Assembly: GCA_020746835.1 (NCBI GenBank)
Contig: JAGPNK010000037.1
Coordinates: 92,453-156,452, forward strand
DNA: 64,000 nt
DNA from: Stachybotrys elegans
Taxonomy: Eukaryota > Ascomycota > Sordariomycetes > Hypocreales > Stachybotryaceae
Reading direction: 5' to 3'
The position numbers and the translations under genes are program-made. This document shows positions 42,174 through 52,301 of the stretch, piece by piece; position 1 is the first letter of the stretch; each line of letters begins with the position of its first letter. The notes beneath the pieces were generated by a model. The model was not told the DNA's origin and made no database searches. It saw only the letters and a program-made list of their open reading frames with translations.

Positions 42174-42400
42174 ATGAGCACTAACATCTCTGCCGTGGAG
42201 GACGGAGCAGGTGATTATGCCTCCAGAGTCACAACTGCATTGCTCATTCGACCTATATTCTTTGTTCTTCTTCGATTCTACTGCCGAAAGATCAAGAGTC
42301 ATGGTTATGGTCTAGATAATTAGCTTTTGCTCGCCGCTCTCGTAGGTCGCACTTTCTACCCAGCCATTGCGCATCAACACCATCAGCAGCACCAGCACAA
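42174..42400 (+). pseudogene. Fungal rhodopsin-fold (SAT4/PTH11-like) gene fragment
   Basis: Starts ATG at 42174 with VEDGAGDYASRVTTALLIRP, then FYCRKIKSHGYGLDN. This is the first helix and the conserved R-x-Y-C-R...G-x-D-D-W loop of fungal integral membrane proteins with the Fung_rhodopsin domain. Where the conserved tryptophan should follow, there is TAG at 42321. The frame goes on with LLLAALVGRTFYP after the stop. A good splice donor (GTGAGT) follows at 42401, but no later exon is recognisable. It is a truncated first exon with a transition-type nonsense codon. Confidence 0.6.
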
Positions 42401-42403
42401 GTG

Positions 42404-43193
42404 AGTCATCGAGCGGTCTGAGGCGAGTGCCAGTGATAAAGTTCCTGGGACATATTTAATCCCCTTGCTGTGGCAGGCATGCGCTTGTGACAATCGGAAG
42501 CCGTGAAAGCCCACTCCAGGTTCGTCAACTGAAAGCCTTTGTGTTGAAGCCCATGCTCCTTCAGACAGCCGCGGCCTCCGTCCTGCCGCTGGTTCATATC
42601 CTTAAGGTAATGCAGGTTGGTAGAAATTGAAAGTGAAACGAGATGAAATCGTTGAGTCACATGGACAAATTGTAGATGGTTGAATGACAGAATGTAGAGG
42701 CACATATCTCAAGTCTGGAATATATTTTTCCATTGTGGTTACGTCAAATAGGACTTCCAAAGACGGCTCGAGATAATGAGGAACAGGACTGCTACAAACT
42801 GAGATTCGTAGCGCCCTGTACGATTGTTGCTATTCCGAAAACTTGACGAAGTCGAAGTTTACACTATACGTAAGTCATCAGCGAAATTCCCATTCCAAGA
42901 ATCATCAGGGCTTGGGTTCCCAGTCCCCGCCAGAGGGAGTCTGCAACAAATTATAATTCTCTTTTATAGGTCCCCCAGAAAACAATCACAGAAGAAGTCA
43001 TAGAACTAGGCCAAGCCCGGTAGGTGTGAGGAATTGACAAATAAGATCAGGGGGGAGCAATGAAGAAGAATAGGTATAAAGCAAACAGCTCGATGCCTCA
43101 ATATGTATTATTTTTTGACCCGTCATATTATTCCTCTTTAGTTTCATGTCCAACTTATTACGTCTCAAATACAGTGCATCAAAATTGTTTTGT
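42404..43193. other. Intergenic, no gene seen
   Basis: Nearly 0.8 kb between the rhodopsin-like relic and the stop of the next HET gene. No supported coding frame. Confidence 0.5.
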
Positions 43194-45446
43194 TCAAGCC
43201 AACACAATCATCTTCCAAGTCGGCTTCAACCTCTCCCAATCCTTTGTCGAAATATTCATGCATCCCACTCGTCGGTACTTATTGACCTCTGTCAAATCAG
43301 CCTCGGCGGCAAGTACATCCCACCCATTTTCCTCGACCTCGCCTATTGGGTAATGCCGTCCAATGACGATATAGTCAACCATTTTCTTGCTAGACCGTAT
43401 CCAGGACCAATCGAACCTGGCATTTGTCTGCATAGTGTCCCCGTTGTCGATGAATAAGACTGAGTCTCGACCGTCGGAACTTTGTGTGAGTACAGCTGCA
43501 TGACTGGTCCAAAAGACGAGCATGCCCGTGTCATAAATTACGGTTTCTGTCGGCGAGTTGTCGGTGGACAAGTCTTCGTACATCCGGTTATGATTCAATA
43601 CAACGGGTCCCTTGACTTCCTGTTGGCCGATTTCGAAGCTGCTGTTGACTGTGATTGATGCGGGAGGACCAGATGTAATCTCACGCACGTTACCATCCGA
43701 CAAGAGAGAGTACATCCGGAGTAACGGTCTATACCTCACATCTTTCTTGTCCCATCTCAACTTATAAAGGTCCTCGTTATGGATTTTCGCACCGACTGCT
43801 CCCTTCCAGCTCATCCAGGACCATGTCGGATATGGAACTGGGGCAATAGTTCCATCAGTACACTCCACCTGGCACATGACGTCTCGATCTTGTGAAGTTG
43901 AAGCTCGAAACGACAAATCTTGGTCAAACATGTCCTCATTCAGACCCCAGTGAAGGGAAACCCCTGTAAGAAAGGAACAGCGTCTGGCTATGCCCTCAAA
44001 CGCCCGCAAGACATCAGCGGGGTAGGTAAAGTTCCTCAACATATATTGTACAATATATGTCTTGAACGCTTGTCGAGTAAACTTATCTTCGCCGTCGTCC
44101 CATTCGTCATTACAGCCAAGTCGTTGGTTCAGGATAAACGGCCTATGTACGCTGGGAAACATTTCCTCTTCAAGATGCGTTTCTTCCTCGCACAGGGCGT
44201 GCTCACAGGTCCAGTATACCTGATTAGGGAGGAATATAATGGCTCGACGAGCGAGGAGACGTTCTTGAAATGTCCAACCTCGACTGTTCCACTTCGAGCT
44301 TTTCAGGTGATCTGGAGACCCTTGGAGAACGTTCTGCATCAAGCTCATGGTCCCGCAGCCCGGTACGCTGGCCACAGCGGCTCGCTTCTGTGATACCTTT
44401 CTGGGATAGTCGGGGCGGATACCTGGGAGTCCCTGTGTTGCATCATGGCCGGCAGCAGCAATGATAACAGCGAAAGCGCCTCCGAAAACTAGATCCATCT
44501 TGCCCGTGGCGTCCATGATCTCCATCTCATCATCCTGAACCATACACAAAGCATCCACCCATAGATATCGTTCTCCGAGTCGCTTTGTCAGATTCATAGC
44601 ATCCTTCACTGCCTGCGGCACCGTCACAGCTGTAAGGAGCCCTCCCTTGGCGCTAGCCATCTCGAGCTTCTTTTTGGTTAAACTTCTCTCCCACCGCTGA
44701 CCGGTTTCCAGCTCTCCCCAGACATAACTTAATGCGAGATATCGCGCCTCTGGTGCCGGAACCAGACATTCCTCAACCACATCGATGAGCCGGAGGTTTG
44801 GCGGGCTCAGCAACTCGGGCAGCCATTCTGGTCGTTCACAGTGATTGCCATGTGATTCTAGGCAGGTATGTAGCCATGATTGTAATCTGGAAATGTCCAG
44901 TTCAGGTTTGAGAAATCGTCCAGATCCATACAGGCCTGGTTCAGTATGCGAGGCGATATGATCCGACAACCTGCTATTCTCCCAGAATGGCTGAAAGGAA
45001 AGACTGTGATCAAACTCGTCTCCATACCATGGGCACGGCTCTAGATATGCATGAACACGGTTGACATCCCATGCATCCCAGCCAGGGTCAGGAGTCACTG
45101 AAAAGCTACACAAAAATGCTTTGTCGAGTCTGACACGTATCATGTCTCCAACCCATTCCATTGGCATTGGACCATCACATTCATAATTGAATGGAAGGGG
45201 GGCTTTTCGGCGGCTTAGCCATCGCTGGAACCTTTCTTGGGCTGTTGTGATGAGCAATTGACAGAAATCGCAAGTCGGAGCTCTGTCATTGATATCGGAG
45301 AGGAGTCCTAGAGAGGAGGATTGAGGATCGGGGTCTTTCGGGTTTTGAGTTTCTTTGGGGGACTGGTATACGAAGTTGAAAAAGTTGACTTCCTGGCAAG
45401 CTCGACAGAGCTTGATTGAACACTCACCATCCATGAGTCGATCCAT
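43194..45446 (-). CDS. HET-domain protein, intact
   Basis: Single-exon frame of 750 residues of the longer HET subfamily. An N-terminal Cys-containing region comes first (KLCRACQEVNFFNF, then RAPTCDFCQLLI), as in many HET proteins. The HET core has LALSYVWGE at 237-245, YLWVDALCMVQDD at 294-306, AFAVIIAAAGHDA near 324-336 and RGWTFQERLLARRAIIF at 389-405. A conserved PTWSWMSWKG segment lies near 560. The tail is the usual variable recognition part. No frame damage is seen. It is the third HET-type gene within 19 kb and likely belongs to the same allorecognition block. Confidence 0.9.
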   Translation of the reverse strand: MDRLMDGECSIKLCRACQEVNFFNFVYQSPKETQNPKDPDPQSSSLGLLSDINDRAPTCDFCQLLITTAQERFQRWLSRRKAPLPFNYECDGPMPMEWVGDMIRVRLDKAFLCSFSVTPDPGWDAWDVNRVHAYLEPCPWYGDEFDHSLSFQPFWENSRLSDHIASHTEPGLYGSGRFLKPELDISRLQSWLHTCLESHGNHCERPEWLPELLSPPNLRLIDVVEECLVPAPEARYLALSYVWGELETGQRWERSLTKKKLEMASAKGGLLTAVTVPQAVKDAMNLTKRLGERYLWVDALCMVQDDEMEIMDATGKMDLVFGGAFAVIIAAAGHDATQGLPGIRPDYPRKVSQKRAAVASVPGCGTMSLMQNVLQGSPDHLKSSKWNSRGWTFQERLLARRAIIFLPNQVYWTCEHALCEEETHLEEEMFPSVHRPFILNQRLGCNDEWDDGEDKFTRQAFKTYIVQYMLRNFTYPADVLRAFEGIARRCSFLTGVSLHWGLNEDMFDQDLSFRASTSQDRDVMCQVECTDGTIAPVPYPTWSWMSWKGAVGAKIHNEDLYKLRWDKKDVRYRPLLRMYSLLSDGNVREITSGPPASITVNSSFEIGQQEVKGPVVLNHNRMYEDLSTDNSPTETVIYDTGMLVFWTSHAAVLTQSSDGRDSVLFIDNGDTMQTNARFDWSWIRSSKKMVDYIVIGRHYPIGEVEENGWDVLAAEADLTEVNKYRRVGCMNISTKDWERLKPTWKMIVLA

Positions 45447-46187
45447 TTAAGCGGACTCGGTACCTAATCGGATATGTGAGGAGGAAAATCGGAAAAGAAA
45501 GTCCTCATTAAAATGAGTAAAATGAAGTAAGTCTACAAGATTAAAAATGACAGTTACTAATATGAGCGCTTTTATTCGTCCATGCATCATCTAGTGCATG
45601 ACCCCGCTCTCAAGCCTGGAGGCTGATTAATGCTGTTATGGGAGGCATCCCCTCTCAATCGTCTGCATTCGCCCAGGCAGCATGCATATGCATCGGGATT
45701 CGCGCAGCTTAGATCAAATCAATTAACTGATTAATTAGTTATGCCCGAAACTGATACCTGGCTGATATACACGCATCTCCCGCCCTCACACATCCGGATT
45801 ATGCCAACACACTCTAAGGTTGGATAGTTTGCTATCACAGTTATTATCTTTGGCTGGTAAGTTTTCGGCATCTAGGATGCGGCGGGCTTCCCACGCAGCA
45901 CAATTGGTTCGGCACTCGGAGCTGTGGCTGCACGTTGGCCGAAACATAAGAAGGCGGGTTTGGAAGTGGCCGCAGTGATAGGGAGCTGGCATTGCGAAAC
46001 TGGTAGAGAAGGTTGTAACTGCGAGTGTCTTGGTGAAGCGTATTGCGAATTGGGTGTAGGGTAGATGTATAATATGGGAACAGCAATCCAGCCCCAGGAG
46101 AAAAGAAGCAATAAAGTCGAATACAGTCATAACTAGAAAGAGCAATTTAAATGAAGTTTATTGACTTATTTCATAAAGGATATTTTA
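45447..46187. other. Intergenic with a doubtful small frame
   Basis: A 119-codon Cys-rich frame on the minus strand (45786-46145) opens with a hydrophobic stretch, but it has no recognisable family and an awkward internal composition. I leave it uncalled. The rest is gene-free. Confidence 0.35.
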
Positions 46188-46198
46188 GGCGATTATAT

Positions 46199-46294
46199 GA
46201 TGATGAGGAAAAGAGTGTGCAGTGTAGGGTGTAAGCAGTAAAGAGCAAATAAACAGGAGAGGTGGTGCCTAGTGCCCCGGCAACCAATGCATTT
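46199..46294 (+). repeat. Dispersed repeat family R1, copy 1
   Basis: About 96 bp beginning gatgaggaaaagagtgtgca and ending caaccaatgca. The 11-base string GGCGATTATAT stands directly on both sides (46188-46198 and 46295-46305), like a target-site duplication. Related copies are at 59311 and, heavily mutated, at 63433. Confidence 0.7.
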
Positions 46295-46826
46295 GGCGAT
46301 TATATATTGCATTTTATCTACCAAAACATTGTTCATGTAACAGTAATGCGCACATATTGGGTGTAAATACCCTCTTGTCTCCGTTTTCCTTCGGAAGTTG
46401 GAGTTCCTCGACGACGTTATACTGGCCTCTATCCGTGGGAACCTTTGATGAGTTTTCAAATATCGCACCCGGCTCTCGTTGCACGCCTGACAAAGATGCA
46501 ATCTACGCAATGGGTACTCGCAGCGATCTGCGAGGGTCAATTATTCGTGGGAATTGACACCCGCGTTGTGTATTTAGCTTCGCTTATCATAGGTGCTTGC
46601 TGTATTTGGTGTCATGGTATCACTTGTCTCTTTCCTGCGCATTGTGGCGTAACTAGCGTTCCATCCCACAATTCCAGATGCTTCGCTTTCAACATGAGAG
46701 GTCTTTCAACTTTCCTCAAACCATAATGCACAGATGGGCTATAGCAAGTCCAGCAAACGCAGCAGTTGGCCTCACTCCTTCGTTCTCCGAATCCTCTGTA
46801 TTGGCTGCACCAGCTGCGCTAGAGGT

Positions 46827-47764
46827 TTATGAGCCTGTGCCCGCGGTCTGACGACTTCCAGATCCGGTCATTTGTGAATTTGATCCTGAACCACCCGCGC
46901 TTTTGACATTTGCTGCTGTAATGGTGTAAATTGTGCCATCAGCACCATTGGTATAAGTAAAGACTGAACTACTCGCAGGCGCCGTCACCGTCCCTGGTCC
47001 GTTGCTCAACGTCGCCGTACCGCTCTGGGGAAGATTGTCGGGTCGGTAGTAGGTGCTCAGTCCATCAAGTTCGTAGCCAAGAGCAGTTTCGCAGTCATAC
47101 GTCTCGAGGTATTGTCCGCATTGGTCGAACTGAGCGTTGATTTGCGATTCAAGCTGCGATACGCCGGCCAGCCCGATCAGCATGGGATCCGTGTCGGGAC
47201 AGATAACCCACATGCTATTGGGTCATTATCTCCTCTGACATTATCTGACGTTTTTGGAATCAGAACTCACCTGGAAATGGCACCGCTAATTTCGCAACAT
47301 GAGCACCCCTGCATCACCTGGAGAGCATTGCCGCTGTCTCCGATTCCATTTGCGTTATTTGAGTATTGTGCCGTCTCTTGAATTGCGTTTTGAGTGGCCA
47401 GATACACCTTTCCAATGTTGCAGGAGCATGCATCTGGTGCATTATGCGGAGCGGGAAAGTATGGCACAGGAAGTTTGGCGGTGGGACAATTCTGGAAATG
47501 TCCAATTATGTAGTCCTGGTACTCGCATTCCCAAACTCGGTTCCAGCAGAATGCCGAATAGCAGTTGTAGCTATTCGTATAGTCCTGACAACCACATGCG
47601 AGTATCTCCTGCTGGCTTCCGTCCTTCTTGGCTTGTGCGATGCAAGAGCTGACTTGGTTGTTGGCTTGGGCTTGACAGGTATCGAAACCCTTGGGGTCGG
47701 CGCAGCCAGCGTTGGTGAGAGCGGCAGCAAGCGTTCCAGGAGCGAGGATTAATACCCAAGTCAT
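46827..47764 (-). CDS. Secreted Cys-rich protein, GPI signal cut off by a stop
   Basis: Two exons, 47764-47270 and 47218-46827 approximately, with the junction between GAIS and MWVICPD. The product starts with a signal-peptide-like MTWVLILAPGTLAAALTNAG and then has many Cys residues (CADPKG, CQAQ, CGCQDY, CSCNIG, CSCCEI). It ends in a Ser/Gly/Thr-rich spacer, typical of fungal cell-wall proteins. A TAA at 46827-46829 ends the frame. The same frame continues behind the stop for 35 codons to 46718: a small-residue region (SSAAGAAN), then a hydrophobic tail (AAFAGLAIAHLCIMV). That is a textbook GPI-anchor signal. The stop therefore probably cuts off the anchor. No named family is recognised. Confidence 0.65.
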
Positions 47765-48610
47765 TGTTGATCGACGATGGAGCAGAATGCAAAGAGCCCC
47801 CAGAAATGCACGTAGGAAACGCAGCAGCTACGAAATGTCTTGCTCAGCCGGCTACAGGAGCACTGGGTATCAAATAGGTAGTTCATGACCTTTCTTAGCT
47901 TGCTTTTCTTCTAATTATATGGTCTAATCTCAGCTTTTATTATTATGCGGGTGGTGTTGCGCTTCTCTTATCTCAATGCACCTTGACGTTGCTGTAACAG
48001 CCTGTCATATTACTTGAGCCACAGCTTGGCAAAATTGAGCAATGTTGCCTGTTTGGCCGATGGTAACCAGCGCTTCAACAATTGCCATTGCTCGAACTTG
48101 TCAGATATCGAACGGTAAATCATACGAAGCCTTGGCTATGGAAAATGAGCTCTATGGCACGGCGACGATAAGTAAGACCTAAGGCACCCCCAGCATAACC
48201 TCACTTTGGCTTGCCTGACCATTGCGATTGGGTACAACGTTGATAACTGCATGGTGGTAGTGCAATAAAGGCAGTGCGCACTGGGCTGGTAAAGCCCATG
48301 CTATTCTGGCGTAACTGCAGGTATGAGTCATCAGGCAGCACGCATTTCAATATTGATTGAGAATTACCGGATCTTGCCAGTTGAAGCCAGGCTTCCTTTG
48401 GACGGAGCGTGTCCCAGCTCGATATGACACTTTCCCTGCTAGGCTAGACCCAGAATTAGGCACCAGTCAAAAGTAAGTCGCCCAGGGATGGCCTCAACAA
48501 TATAAAACACCAAAGCGTGATCGCCGCGAGCTCATTTTTCCGCTAGTAGAGATGCCCCTCATCTGGCCACCACATCACCTTCTCAGCTGCACTTCCTCGT
48601 TCATCTGCTC
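47765..48610. other. Divergent intergenic region
   Basis: About 0.85 kb between the secreted protein gene (minus) and the FAD monooxygenase gene (plus). It contains both promoters. No TGCCGA hexamer cluster is seen here. Confidence 0.5.
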
Positions 48611-49972
48611 ATGGCCAAGCATGTCCTCATCATCGGTGCGGGCACCGGCGGCCTGGCCCTGGCACACGCACTAAGAAAAGCCAACGTCGGCGTAACTGTC
48701 GCCGTCTATGAACGCGATCGGGCTCGCGCAGACGGATTGTTTGGTTATCGCGTCGGCATCTCCCCGGAAGGATCACGATCCCTCGCCGCGTGCCTGCCGC
48801 ATGATCTCTTCGAAACTTTCAAGAGGACCACAGCTATCACCCCGGATTGGTTCAACATGATCACTGAACAATATCAACAACTTCTCAGCATCAATGGCTT
48901 TAGTAAAGCCGCGGACGATGGGATTGGCGAGGAGCGGTCCGTGAGCCGCATGACAATGCGCCAAGTTCTTCTCACAGGGCTCGAGGACGTGGTGCATTTT
49001 GACAAGTACTTCACCCACTTCAACACCAACGAGAACGGAACGGTGATTGCCTTTTTCAAGGATGGCACCACTGCAATGGGCGATGTACTGGTTGGCGCCG
49101 ATGGTCCCGGCTCTCCGGTCCGGCGACAATACCTCCCCCATGCCATACTCAAGGATAGCGGGCTCTATGGAATCACAGCAAAGGTTGACCTCAACGAAGA
49201 GACAAAACGTCTGCTCCCCCCAAACGCACTCAGAGGTGTCACCATGGTCAACGCGCCCCATGGTGACAGTTGCATCATTCACGTCATGGAATTCCCCTGG
49301 GATCATGACGGCCAGCCAAAGTCCAACATCGGCGGCAACGACGAGGAGCTCCTGCGGCGCTGGCCGGGGCGTAATTTCGACAATACCCGCGACTACATCC
49401 TGCTAGGATTCGGGGGGCACGGTCGGCGATTACCAGCAGATATCATGTCTCTTGATGGGCCGAAGCTCCACGCCTTGCTCCTTGATCTCACCGCTTCCTG
49501 GCATCCCGACATTCGAAAGTTGTACGAGCTGTCCGATCCAACGACGAGTTTCCCGATCAATATCCGCACCAGTGAGAAGGTGGAGCCTTGGGATAGCACC
49601 AACGCCACCCTCATCGGCGATTCCATCCACACCATGACGCCTGGTTTAGGCGTCGGAGCCAACACGGCTCTGCTGGACGCTCAAATTCTGGCCGACTGTC
49701 TCGTGCGTGCGGTGCAGGGACAGGGCGACTTAGTCTCGGCCGTTGCAGAGTATGAGAAGCAGATGCACTCCTACGCTTGGAGAAGGGTGGAGAAGTCCCT
49801 TGACCGCTTCAACAAGGATGACGCCGTATACCAGCCCGGCCTGAAGGGCACGATAGCAACTATGATGATGCGCACCGGGATGAGGGTCGTCAACGCTCTT
49901 CCCCCGCTAAAGCGCATGGTGGCCGAGTCAATTACTAAGGAACGGGGTGATCTGGAGCGAAGAGAGCAGTGA
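48611..49972 (+). CDS. FAD-dependent monooxygenase
   Basis: Intron-free frame of 453 residues, the usual length for fungal class A flavoprotein hydroxylases. The dinucleotide-binding motif GAGTGG is at 9-14, the DG motif VLVGADGPGS at 159-168 and the second FAD motif IGDSIHTMTPGLGVGAN at 335-351. Short C-terminal helices follow. This family hydroxylates aromatic or polyketide substrates using NAD(P)H and oxygen. The substrate is unknown. It sits upstream of the metallo-beta-lactamase and a Zn2Cys6 regulator on the same strand and may be part of a small catabolic or biosynthetic group. Its own promoter lacks the TGCCGA motif found before those two genes. No damage seen. Confidence 0.9.
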   Translation: MAKHVLIIGAGTGGLALAHALRKANVGVTVAVYERDRARADGLFGYRVGISPEGSRSLAACLPHDLFETFKRTTAITPDWFNMITEQYQQLLSINGFSKAADDGIGEERSVSRMTMRQVLLTGLEDVVHFDKYFTHFNTNENGTVIAFFKDGTTAMGDVLVGADGPGSPVRRQYLPHAILKDSGLYGITAKVDLNEETKRLLPPNALRGVTMVNAPHGDSCIIHVMEFPWDHDGQPKSNIGGNDEELLRRWPGRNFDNTRDYILLGFGGHGRRLPADIMSLDGPKLHALLLDLTASWHPDIRKLYELSDPTTSFPINIRTSEKVEPWDSTNATLIGDSIHTMTPGLGVGANTALLDAQILADCLVRAVQGQGDLVSAVAEYEKQMHSYAWRRVEKSLDRFNKDDAVYQPGLKGTIATMMMRTGMRVVNALPPLKRMVAESITKERGDLERREQ

Positions 49973-50506
49973 GGATCTAGTATGTACATGTAGAATATCA
50001 GAATTAACCACTCTCTTGCGCCATCGTCCTGCACAAATCTTACTGTTGCCACCTACCTAGCCCAGTGCAAATGAGCTTTTGTCGGGATTCGCTGGTGTCT
50101 TCAGGTGAGCTTAACAGACTCAACATCAACAGTCAGAACCTTTGCACAGCAGACAGGATGGCGCGTGAGGTTTTAGGGAGCTGAAGCCTGACGCAGCTAC
50201 CGGTAAAGAAAGAATGGAGACTAATAAAGATTACCGCTGAGTACTTGTACCTGAGGGTTCAGAGTACGTACCGCAGTCCAGAGAGGCGTCGTTATGGAAT
50301 GAGGGAAATGGCAATACCGAGAAGGACATCCGAATACAATGGAGGGCGTGGACGTGACACTTACCTATGAGCCAAAGAAGTAGTCAATCATTGGAATTGT
50401 TGCTTGCGGACGGGAATCTGCTAGGTTTGCAAGGTCGATAAGCGGATACACAGCTGTGCTTACGTTGGACTAATTCTAGATCATGGATGTGTGTTATGTC
50501 TCGCTT
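49973..50506. other. Intergenic, no gene seen
   Basis: Gap between the FAD monooxygenase and the TGCCGA cluster before the hydrolase gene. No coding frame is supported. Confidence 0.5.
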
Positions 50507-50612
50507 TGCCGAGAAGAATTCCTTCGGCAGGTCGATTTGCCGAGAGTTTGGTGCCGTCTTCTGAGGCTCGGCACGTCCGATAGAGCCGATGATGAAAAGT
50601 GCCGAGTGCCGA
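50507..50612. promoter_or_regulatory. Cluster of six TGCCGA/TCGGCA hexamers
   Basis: TGCCGA at 50507, 50538, 50600 and 50607 and its complement TCGGCA at 50524 and 50568, all within 106 bp. The last hexamer ends 136 bp before the metallo-beta-lactamase start codon. Two pairs stand out: an inverted pair with 8 bp between (50524/50538) and a direct pair seven bases apart (50600/50607). CGG-containing repeats are what Zn2Cys6 dimers bind. The regulator encoded at 52302 is the obvious candidate. Confidence 0.6.
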
Positions 50613-50747
50613 GAAGAACTTAGAGAACCGACAGTGGAATATATATATCGAGTTGCATGCCTAGAGTCCATCTCATCAAACTAAGCATCGACTTCATCTC
50701 CAACCGCAAATCTTCTCTGAATCCTGCCACTACCACAGACCTTAAAC

Positions 50748-51958
50748 ATGAGTTCCTTCAACATTCCTCCCGGCGCAGCTGCCCGGCTGTACATCGTTGA
50801 TTCTACCTCGCGCATGCACAACATGTCGACCTCTATGTTGCTGGGTCCCCCCGTTGAGGGATTCGACATGTTCCCTCCTCTAGGTTCATGGTCTTTTCTG
50901 ATTGAGAGCTCAATGGGTACAAAGGTTCTCTTTGACCTCAGCATTCCCGCTAACGTGGAATCCTCCCCTCCACTGATCGCCAAGCAGCTTGAGGAATTCC
51001 AAGTGGAAATAAAGCCGAATAAAGACGTGGCGGACATTCTGCGAGAGAACGGCATAGAGCCCGGTGAAGTGAAGAGCGTTGTATGGAGGTTGGTACTTCT
51101 GGATCCGAAACTCTGCAAGGAAGACGCTGACACTCATTCCGCCCTGTAGTCACCACCACTTTGATCACGTCGGTGACATTAGGACCTTCCCTTCTACTAC
51201 GGAACTCGTAGTCGGCCCTGGGTTCATGGATGAATTTTATCCTGGTTACCCCACGCACCCCGACTCTCACATCCAGGAGAGCTACTTCACGTGAGTGACC
51301 GCGCCTTCATTGTCACAGTCCAGGCCCTCTAACTACATGACCGTATCCAAGGAACCGGAAGACGCGAGAAATCTCTTTCCTTGAGCCCGGCGTGGTGCAA
51401 ATTGGGAGTTTCCGTGCCCATGACTTCTTCGGGGACGGGTCGTTCTACCTTTTGGACGCACCTGGGCATACCATAGGCCATCTTTCCGGCCTTGTCCGAA
51501 CAACTACTGGGCCCGATACTTTCATATTGATGGGAGGCGATATGAGCCACCATAGCGGAGAGATGCGGCCTTCGTCACTTTTGCCAATCCCGGACGAGGT
51601 GGTCAAGCATCAGGCCCCCCGACGCAGTCCTGCTGTGTGCCCCTGCGGAGCTGCATTTCGGCAGTTGAATAGCCATCGCGGTCGACAAGAGAGCGAGCCG
51701 TTTTTCGATCCCATCTTCTCGTCCGACATGCAGCAAGCGTCTCAAACGATACGAAACGCCCAGGCGGCAGATGCGCGAGACGACATCTTCATCGTGTGTG
51801 CGCATGACATGGACATTGTAGGCGTCGTGGATTTCTTTCCCAAAACCGCCAACCAGTGGAAAGAAAAGGGATGGAAGCAAAAGTCGCTCTGGAGGTTCCT
51901 AGGTGACTTGGCGGCCGCTGCGTCTGTATTTGATGTGAAGGATACTTTGGTTGCATGA
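50748..51958 (+). CDS. Metallo-beta-lactamase-fold hydrolase
   Basis: Three exons, 50748-51088, 51150-51290 and 51352-51958, total 362 residues. The zinc motif HHHFDH (HxHxDH) follows the first junction. Later ligands are [10 protein letters not shown] (His), LMGGDMSHH (Asp) and CAHDMD (His), in the right order for the lactonase-like branch of the superfamily. No signal peptide is visible, so it is probably cytosolic. Fungal relatives open lactones or lactams, including plant-derived ones; the substrate here is unknown. All metal ligands look intact. The promoter carries the six-hexamer cluster, which ties it to the neighbouring Zn2Cys6 regulator. Confidence 0.85.
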
Positions 51959-52157
51959 TCTTGTTAACGCTTCCCGAGCCAGAAGCACAATGCACTCTAT
52001 TACAGCTTTCGACGAGACCTATGGATGTACATACACTCGAAGCTTCCGAATGTGGGCTTTATACCCGCCAAGGAAAATTCCGCACTCCTCGGTAGTGATC
52101 TGACATTTGTCTCAAGCCCCATCTCTTGCTTACAAACGCCCAAGCCCAATAGCCGAA

Positions 52158-52198
52158 TGCCGACATAGTTTAAAAGCCTCCTCTGTGCCGAATGCCGA
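52158..52198. promoter_or_regulatory. Three TGCCGA hexamers before regulator gene
   Basis: TGCCGA at 52158, 52186 and 52193. The last two form the same seven-base-spaced direct repeat (TGCCGAnTGCCGA) as the pair at 50600/50607. The site lies about 105-145 bp upstream of the regulator start at 52302, which suggests autoregulation. Confidence 0.55.
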
Positions 52199-52301
52199 AG
52201 TCCTTGGATCATCCCTCCCTCCATTTGTTCTCCACCACCACAGATTTAATACTGTATCTTATTCATCATCTTGGCAAAGGTCCATTTGCTATCAGGTTCT
52301 C

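Noticed and set aside
45786..46145. Cys-rich 119-codon minus-strand frame with hydrophobic start
   Set aside because: It looks like a secreted protein at first, but overlapping frames are equally open and the Cys spacing fits nothing I know.
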